Positions 60,226-64,000 of a stretch of 64,000 bases of DNA are shown piece by piece. A program made the translations under genes and the position numbers. Positions within the stretch are counted from its first letter, which is position 1. Each line of letters begins with the position of its first letter. The notes beneath the pieces were generated by a model. It made no database searches and was not told the origin of the DNA. It was given only the letters and a program-made list of their open reading frames with translations. The DNA comes from Epilithonimonas tenax DSM 16811 (GTDB lineage Bacteria; Bacteroidota; Bacteroidia; Flavobacteriales; Weeksellaceae): the NCBI RefSeq assembly GCF_000428485.1, contig NZ_AUAA01000004.1:62001-126000 (forward strand). Direction: 5' to 3'.

Positions 60226-60338
60226 AATTAGGATTAAATGAAACGCATCTTCTCTCAAATCGTAATGTGTAACTCCAAGTAAACCATTGGGTAGGAGAGG
60301 ATATGTTACAAGCTTTACCTTCCGGTAGAGCTTTTTTA
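60226..60338 (+). ncRNA. Structured leader RNA with pseudoknot and terminator (candidate riboswitch)
   Basis: The leader between the promoter and DUF4395 contains a 7-bp stem P1 (60250-60256 with 60295-60301). A small hairpin CCAA/TTGG (275-278 with 287-290) lies within its loop. TGTAAC (60268-60273) can pair with GTTACA (60305-60310), 3' of P1, making an H-type pseudoknot. A 10-bp intrinsic terminator follows at once (60310-60333, loop TTCC, then a T-tract), before the first start codon. This is the layout of a riboswitch that attenuates transcription. The pseudoknot topology is like SAM-II, and the NIL-domain gene downstream suggests a methionine or sulfur link. The class is not confirmed. 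Confidence 0.55.
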
Positions 60339-60361
60339 TTTTAAAAATTGGATTTTAAGTT

Positions 60362-60802
60362 ATGGGAAAATTGACGGGCAAAAGTTTATGTGTTGATGAG
60401 AGTGCCGTTTCGATTGTGGCTTATCAGGTTATTTTGATAACAGTTTTTGGTATTCATTTCCAACTGCAATGGTTGTTGATTTTTCTGGCCTTTGATTTTT
60501 TCATAAGAGCAACTGGATGGTTCATTTCGCCATTATATTTTCTGGCAAAAAAAATGACGGCGTTTTTATATTTCGAAAAGAAACCAGTTTTTGCTGCACC
60601 TAAAAGGTTTGCTGCGATGTTGGGATTTCTAATGTCTGTCCTGGTCGCATTTTTTTATGCTTCTCCAACTGGGATTTTCTTAGGAATTGCATTGATGCTA
60701 CTGGCAGCGTTGGAAAGCGTTTTCAATATCTGTATTGGTTGTTATATCTATAATTTTTTAGTGCTTCCGATTCAAAATAAATTCAATCATTCACCAAAAT
60801 AA
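60362..60802 (+). CDS. DUF4395 membrane protein
   Basis: A 146-residue inner-membrane protein with about four helices. DUF4395 signatures are LCVDESAVS near the start (Cys10), APKRFAAMLGF (79-89) and the C-terminal CIGC motif (124-127) in NICIGCYIYNFL. Conserved cysteines at both ends suggest a redox or sulfur-transfer role, and family members are often next to or fused with thioredoxin-like or sulfurtransferase proteins. It is the first gene behind a structured leader with a terminator, and the NIL-domain gene follows after 3 nt. Confidence 0.82.
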   Translation: MGKLTGKSLCVDESAVSIVAYQVILITVFGIHFQLQWLLIFLAFDFFIRATGWFISPLYFLAKKMTAFLYFEKKPVFAAPKRFAAMLGFLMSVLVAFFYASPTGIFLGIALMLLAALESVFNICIGCYIYNFLVLPIQNKFNHSPK

Positions 60803-60805
60803 TAG

Positions 60806-61123
60806 ATGACTATGATTTACAAAAATGAAACTTTTGGTAACAATTTGGTTCCCAAGCCTGCAAAGGAAATTATCCTAGAAATAGAACTGAATGGTAAAAT
60901 CCGTTTTGATATCCTGCTTTACACGATCTACAACCATTACAATATCAGTTATAAAATCGTGAACGCACACATCGAATATCTGAATGGCAATAACTTCGGA
61001 AATGTAAAACTTCTTCTAAAGATCACAGATGAGGAGATCGATAAGATAGAAAATTACCTTGGTGAATATAAACTGATGAGTTGCAAAATACCAGTCCTAC
61101 AACAAACAAAGGAAGCTTCATAA
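60806..61123 (+). CDS. Stand-alone NIL-domain protein
   Basis: A 105-residue soluble protein that is essentially one NIL domain: EIILEIELNGKIRFDILLYT (21-40), then the helix-strand SYKIVNAHIEYLNGNNFGNV and the closing LLLKITDEEIDKIENYLGEY. NIL domains are ACT-like and best known from the C-terminus of the methionine ABC transporter MetN, where they bind methionine and inhibit transport. As a free protein it may sense methionine or homocysteine. It is co-transcribed with DUF4395 under a candidate riboswitch. Two ATGs (codons 1 and 3) are possible starts. Confidence 0.82.
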   Translation: MTMIYKNETFGNNLVPKPAKEIILEIELNGKIRFDILLYTIYNHYNISYKIVNAHIEYLNGNNFGNVKLLLKITDEEIDKIENYLGEYKLMSCKIPVLQQTKEAS

Positions 61124-61135
61124 TGAGCTTCCTTT
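61108..61135 (+). terminator. Hairpin at the end of the NIL-domain gene
   Basis: AAAGGAAGCT pairs perfectly with AGCTTCCTTT around TCATAATG. The stop codon lies in the loop. The T-tract is short, so termination may be partial. Confidence 0.6.
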
Positions 61136-61196
61136 AAATTTGATAGTCTTTGACTTAAGTTTTTCAGCAGTCAACTGACAACTGAAAATTTATGAA

Positions 61197-62510
61197 TTAC
61201 TGTTCGATTCTTCTGATATCAGCACCTATCGCTCTCAGTCTCTCGTCTATATTTTCGTAACCACGGTCAATCTGTTCTATGTTTTGTATGATGGATTTTC
61301 CTTCCGCAGAAAGTGCCGCGATCAGTAGTGCATTTCCGGCTCTGATGTCTGGCGATACCATTGTGGTTCCTCTTAGTGGTGTCTCTTGGTTCATCCCGAT
61401 CACTGTTGCTCTGTGTGGATCACAAAGGATAATTTGTGCGCCCATATCAATCAATTTGTCTACGAAGAACAATCTGCTTTCGAACATTTTCTGATGGATC
61501 AAAACAGAACCTTTTGCCTGGGTTGCCACGACCAAAATGATAGATAGTAGATCTGGCGTAAAACCTGGCCAAGGTGCATCTGAAACCGTTAAAATAGATC
61601 CGTCTATGAACTTCTGGATCTTATAATTTTCCTGAGAAGGGATGTAGATATCATCACCTCTCTGTTCCAAATGGATTCCTAATTTTCTGAAGGTATTGGG
61701 AATCACGCCAAGCTCATTCCATTTGACGTTTTTGATGGTAATCTCAGATTTTGTCATTGCTGCCAAGCCAATCCAAGAGCCAATTTCCACCATATCTGGT
61801 AACATTGTGTGTTCTGTGCCATGTAATTTGTCAACGCCTTCTACAGTCAATAGGTTGGATCCTATTCCGGAAATATTGGCACCCATTCTGTTCAACATTT
61901 TGCATAGTTGTTGAAGGTAGGGTTCGCAAGCGGCGTTGTAGATTCTCGTTTTTCCTTTTGCCAAAACAGCAGCCATCACGATATTGGCTGTTCCTGTAAC
62001 AGAGGCTTCTTCTAAAAGGATGAATTTTCCTTTTAATTCTTTGGCTCTTAAAGAATAGAAAGCTTCTTCCTCGTCATAAGAAAACTCTGCTCCCAGTTCC
62101 ACAAAACCTTGGAAGTGCGTGTCCAGACGTCTTCTTCCAATCTTGTCACCGCCGGGCGTTGGAAGATAAGCTTCCCCAAATCTAGCCAGCATTGGTCCCA
62201 AGATCATCACAGAACCTCTTAGTTTTGCGCCATCTTTTTTGAATTCTTTGGATTTTATATAGTCGAAATTAACTTCATCTGCTTTGAAAGTGTAATCTCC
62301 TTTTCCGTTTTTGGTAACTTTTACATTAAAGTCCTGTAAGATCTCAATCAATTTGTTGACATCTTTGATATCCGGAATATTACTGATCCTCACCTCATCT
62401 TCGGTTAGCAAAACAGCACAAAGGATTTGTAAAGCCTCATTTTTGGCACCTTGAGGTGTTATTTCTCCGCTTAGCTTTTTTCCTCCTCTTATTTCGAACG
62501 CATTACTCAT
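61197..62510 (-). CDS. murA: UDP-N-acetylglucosamine 1-carboxyvinyltransferase, Asp-type active site
   Basis: A 437-residue cytoplasmic enzyme for the first committed step of peptidoglycan synthesis (PEP transfer to UDP-GlcNAc). GAKNEALQIL (21-30) carries the conserved Lys23-Asn24. The catalytic loop reads PTPGGDKIGRRRLDTHFQGF, with Asp122 (codon 62145-62147) where E. coli MurA has Cys115. Cys-to-Asp enzymes in other bacteria stay active and resist fosfomycin. SVTGTANIVMAAV and DPHRATVIG are also typical. The ATG overlaps the stop of the DUF4290 gene (TAATG), so the two are coupled. Confidence 0.95.
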   Translation of the reverse strand: MSNAFEIRGGKKLSGEITPQGAKNEALQILCAVLLTEDEVRISNIPDIKDVNKLIEILQDFNVKVTKNGKGDYTFKADEVNFDYIKSKEFKKDGAKLRGSVMILGPMLARFGEAYLPTPGGDKIGRRRLDTHFQGFVELGAEFSYDEEEAFYSLRAKELKGKFILLEEASVTGTANIVMAAVLAKGKTRIYNAACEPYLQQLCKMLNRMGANISGIGSNLLTVEGVDKLHGTEHTMLPDMVEIGSWIGLAAMTKSEITIKNVKWNELGVIPNTFRKLGIHLEQRGDDIYIPSQENYKIQKFIDGSILTVSDAPWPGFTPDLLSIILVVATQAKGSVLIHQKMFESRLFFVDKLIDMGAQIILCDPHRATVIGMNQETPLRGTTMVSPDIRAGNALLIAALSAEGKSIIQNIEQIDRGYENIDERLRAIGADIRRIEQ

Positions 62511-63178
62511 TATTTTCTCTTGTTTTTATGATTTTGGAAATTATTCCTTCTGTTGTTACTGTTTTGATTTGTGTTTCGGTTGTTATTTGTGTTTCGGTTA
62601 TTATTGTTGTTGTTATTTCTGTTGGTAGCATAATATATTTTGCTTCTTTCCAGAGATTCCAAGCTTGTAAGATCCAGTTTGTTATCTGATAACTCCTTCA
62701 AATGGCGGAAGATCACATCATCCTGTACGTGTTCTTTGTTGTACACGTTGTAGGACTTTTTCATATTATTGGCAATGACATGGGTGAGTGCTTCTTTCTC
62801 ATCGCCTTCCTCCAGTGCAATTGCTTTTTCTATCAGTTGTAGAATACTTTTTCCGTAGAATTTATAGGCGTTATCCAATGACGGATAATCCATTTTTCTA
62901 GGTTTTGTGATCAGATCTTCCTCGGAAAGAATAGGATAAGGAGAATCGACATCCAGGTTGTGATCTGCCAGAATAAAAAGGTGATCCCAAAGTTTGTGTT
63001 TGTAGTTTTCTTCATCACGAAGGTGTGGATTTCTCTGTCCCATAAACTCGATGATGGCCAATGCCATTTCATTTCGCTCCTCTTTGGTTTGCAGGGTTTT
63101 GCAATGCTCCACCAGCTGCTGTATGTTGCGCCCATATTCGGGCATTAGTAGTTGTGTTCTGTCGGTATTATAATCCAT
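62510..63178 (-). CDS. DUF4290 family protein
   Basis: A 222-residue soluble protein counted from ATG 63178 (MDYNTDRTQLLMPEYGRNIQ), the usual DUF4290 start. An ATG three codons upstream would overlap a CAAATATA -7 box at 63185-63192. The domain is helical, with MGQRNPHLRDEENYKHKLWD and EEDLITKPRKMDYP. The last ~35 residues are almost all Asn and Arg, encoded by AAC/AAT-rich triplet repeats that could vary in length. DUF4290 next to murA is a recurrent Bacteroidetes pairing, which suggests a cell-wall or regulatory link, but the function is unknown. Confidence 0.88.
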   Translation of the reverse strand: MDYNTDRTQLLMPEYGRNIQQLVEHCKTLQTKEERNEMALAIIEFMGQRNPHLRDEENYKHKLWDHLFILADHNLDVDSPYPILSEEDLITKPRKMDYPSLDNAYKFYGKSILQLIEKAIALEEGDEKEALTHVIANNMKKSYNVYNKEHVQDDVIFRHLKELSDNKLDLTSLESLERSKIYYATNRNNNNNNNRNTNNNRNTNQNSNNRRNNFQNHKNKRK

Positions 63179-63311
63179 AATGTGCAAATATAAAACATTT
63201 CGCGTTCAAAGTCTGAAATTCAAAATCTAGTGTTGATTTTTTTTCTGATTATTTTTTTAGAGCCCGCAAATTCTCAGTTTTATATAGCTGTAAGGTGGAT
63301 ATTTTGCAAGC

Positions 63312-63737
63312 CTATTTTTCTATAAATTTTTTCTTTTGCTCTGCATTCGGCAGAAAACACTGCTTGGCTGCTAGTTTTTTTCGATTTCGGGAAACAAGCT
63401 TATAAAATTGATTTCCGATAGCGTGCGGAAGTATTTTTCCAACCGAGGCTAATGAATAAATACCGCCCATTTCGCTTGCTATTTGTAAAATTGCCTGATA
63501 TCTGGTCAGATAAAAATGATTGGGTTTCCAAAGGTAAAGCGTGTCAAAAACTTGATTGGGCAGATTTCTTTCATTCAAGAATTTCTGCCCAAATTCCGAT
63601 TGTAATGATGAAAATAAAAAACGGTCATCTTTGTCTCGCTCCAAGATCCATTGCACCCAATGGTTGCAGAATCCACATTCGCCATCATAGAAAACGATGG
63701 ATTTATCCTTAAAATTTGCTGAGATATCTGTTGTCAT
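63312..63737 (-). CDS. DCC-family thiol-disulfide oxidoreductase (DUF393)
   Basis: A 141-residue soluble protein. The name-giving motif is VFYDGECGFCNHWVQWILER (16-35), with the CGFC pair in DGECGFC. FLFSSLQSEFGQ, VFDTLYLWKPNHFYLTRYQA and GKILPHAIGNQFYKLVSRNR complete the family pattern. These proteins are predicted thioredoxin-like redox enzymes with undefined partners. The ATG overlaps the stop of the haem-binding gene upstream (TCAT at 63734-63737 on the plus strand), so they are translationally coupled. Confidence 0.9.
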   Translation of the reverse strand: MTTDISANFKDKSIVFYDGECGFCNHWVQWILERDKDDRFLFSSLQSEFGQKFLNERNLPNQVFDTLYLWKPNHFYLTRYQAILQIASEMGGIYSLASVGKILPHAIGNQFYKLVSRNRKKLAAKQCFLPNAEQKKKFIEK

Positions 63738-64000
63738 AAAGCGTTGGCCTGCTGGATTTGTTTTTGAATTTTTCGGAAATAATCTGCCAATAGTTGTCTT
63801 TGCTCATTGGTCAGTTTTGCATCTGGATGACCAAGAGTGTAACTCTCCAATGGCATTTCCTTTTGTTCAACTTGTTCTGCAGCTTCTCCCAGTTTATGTG
63901 ACTGTCTTTTAGAATCGTATGTTGCAAAGGTAGAGAAGTTAAGTTCCTTTCTTCCTTCGTCTCTGTGGTTTTTTAAAAGCCAGCCAGCGGGTTGTGTGTA
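63734..64000 (-). CDS. Haem-binding domain protein (N-terminus outside window)
   Basis: The last 88 residues of a gene entering from the right edge. The visible text has QPAGWLLKNHRDEGRKELNF, then KEMPLESYTLGHPDAKLTNE and a helix ending IQKQIQQANAL. This is the second half of the Bacteroidetes haem-binding (Haem_bd) domain (PxxWxxxxH..EGRxxLNFS, then MPLxxYTxxHPxAxLT). The CxxCH haem site would lie upstream, outside the window. Overlap with the DCC gene suggests a joint redox role. Confidence 0.8.
   Translation of the reverse strand, partial: YTQPAGWLLKNHRDEGRKELNFSTFATYDSKRQSHKLGEAAEQVEQKEMPLESYTLGHPDAKLTNEQRQLLADYFRKIQKQIQQANAL

Noticed and set aside
60226-60338. SAM-I (S-box), cobalamin, TPP or fluoride riboswitch
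   Set aside because: None of the conserved core words of these classes is present. The fold seen is a pseudoknot, so only a SAM-II-like or unknown class remains open.
63940-63960. Apparent frameshift in the haem-binding gene
   Set aside because: First reading suggested a lost base. Recomputing the reverse complement gave one continuous frame (DEGRKELNF), so there is no frameshift.
1-64000. CRISPR arrays, tRNA, rRNA, insertion sequences or prophage
   Set aside because: No regularly spaced repeats, cloverleaf motifs, rRNA words, transposase or phage genes were seen on either strand.

Overview
The window looks like a chromosomal segment of a Flavobacteriia bacterium, most likely Weeksellaceae (Chryseobacterium/Epilithonimonas-like). 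The grounds are low GC, A-rich leaders with no clear Shine-Dalgarno sites, Bacteroidetes-type promoter cores (TTTG then TAnnTTTG), a SusC/SusD pair, fused SecDF, a type IX secretion tail, DUF4290 next to murA, and secreted proteins beginning VGVNTANP after the signal peptide. Assignment below family level is inference. I found no rRNA, tRNA, CRISPR array, transposase, integrase or phage module.

Layout. 0-4.4 kb (minus): a partial secreted protein, 3-hydroxyacyl-CoA dehydrogenase, a D12-class adenine methyltransferase with a possible PD-(D/E)XK nuclease partner, a small secreted protein and a Gfo/Idh/MocA oxidoreductase. 4.9-6.3 kb: a large secreted protein. 6.6-9.7 kb (minus): a second Gfo/Idh/MocA enzyme, a FabI-like reductase and a FabH-like synthase. 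10-14 kb (plus): pcm, a PH-like membrane protein, mazG, lemA and two TPM-domain proteins. 14-20 kb: a thioredoxin-like protein, a KefF/KefC-type pair and an M3 metallopeptidase. 20-21.4 kb is a gene graveyard holding a broken LytS/LytR two-component system. 21.6-28.6 kb: pirin-like protein, PH-SHOCT protein, a frameshifted secreted protein, ABC-F ATPase, a deoxyhypusine-synthase-like enzyme, a 48-residue conserved protein, DUF493 and ferritin.

28.9-37.9 kb is a polysaccharide utilisation locus: SusC, SusD, a GH144/glucoamylase-type lipoprotein, a secreted serine hydrolase and a GH3 beta-glucosidase. It is convergent with a T9SS-exported PQQ-type sugar dehydrogenase. 39.6-46 kb holds secDF and a large TonB receptor whose promoter is mirrored by a second, outward-facing promoter of nearly the same sequence. 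46.4-51.8 kb: small exported proteins, an MFS transporter, tatA, a PAP2 phosphatase, rlmH, a BrkB-family protein and a 36-residue lysine-rich protein. 51.8-59.3 kb (mostly minus): relA/spoT, VanZ, proC, a FrnE-like DsbA protein, murB, two lipoproteins and an aminotransferase. 59.5-64 kb: a NlpC/P60-like lipoprotein, a DUF4395-NIL pair behind a structured leader RNA, murA with Asp in place of the usual catalytic Cys, DUF4290, a DCC thiol protein and a partial haem-binding protein.

The strongest leads are the pseudoknot-plus-terminator leader at 60.2 kb, the mirrored promoters and possible small RNA at 46.0 kb, the methyltransferase/nuclease pair at 1.2-2.9 kb, and two families of about 100-bp hairpin-forming intergenic repeats (four and two copies).
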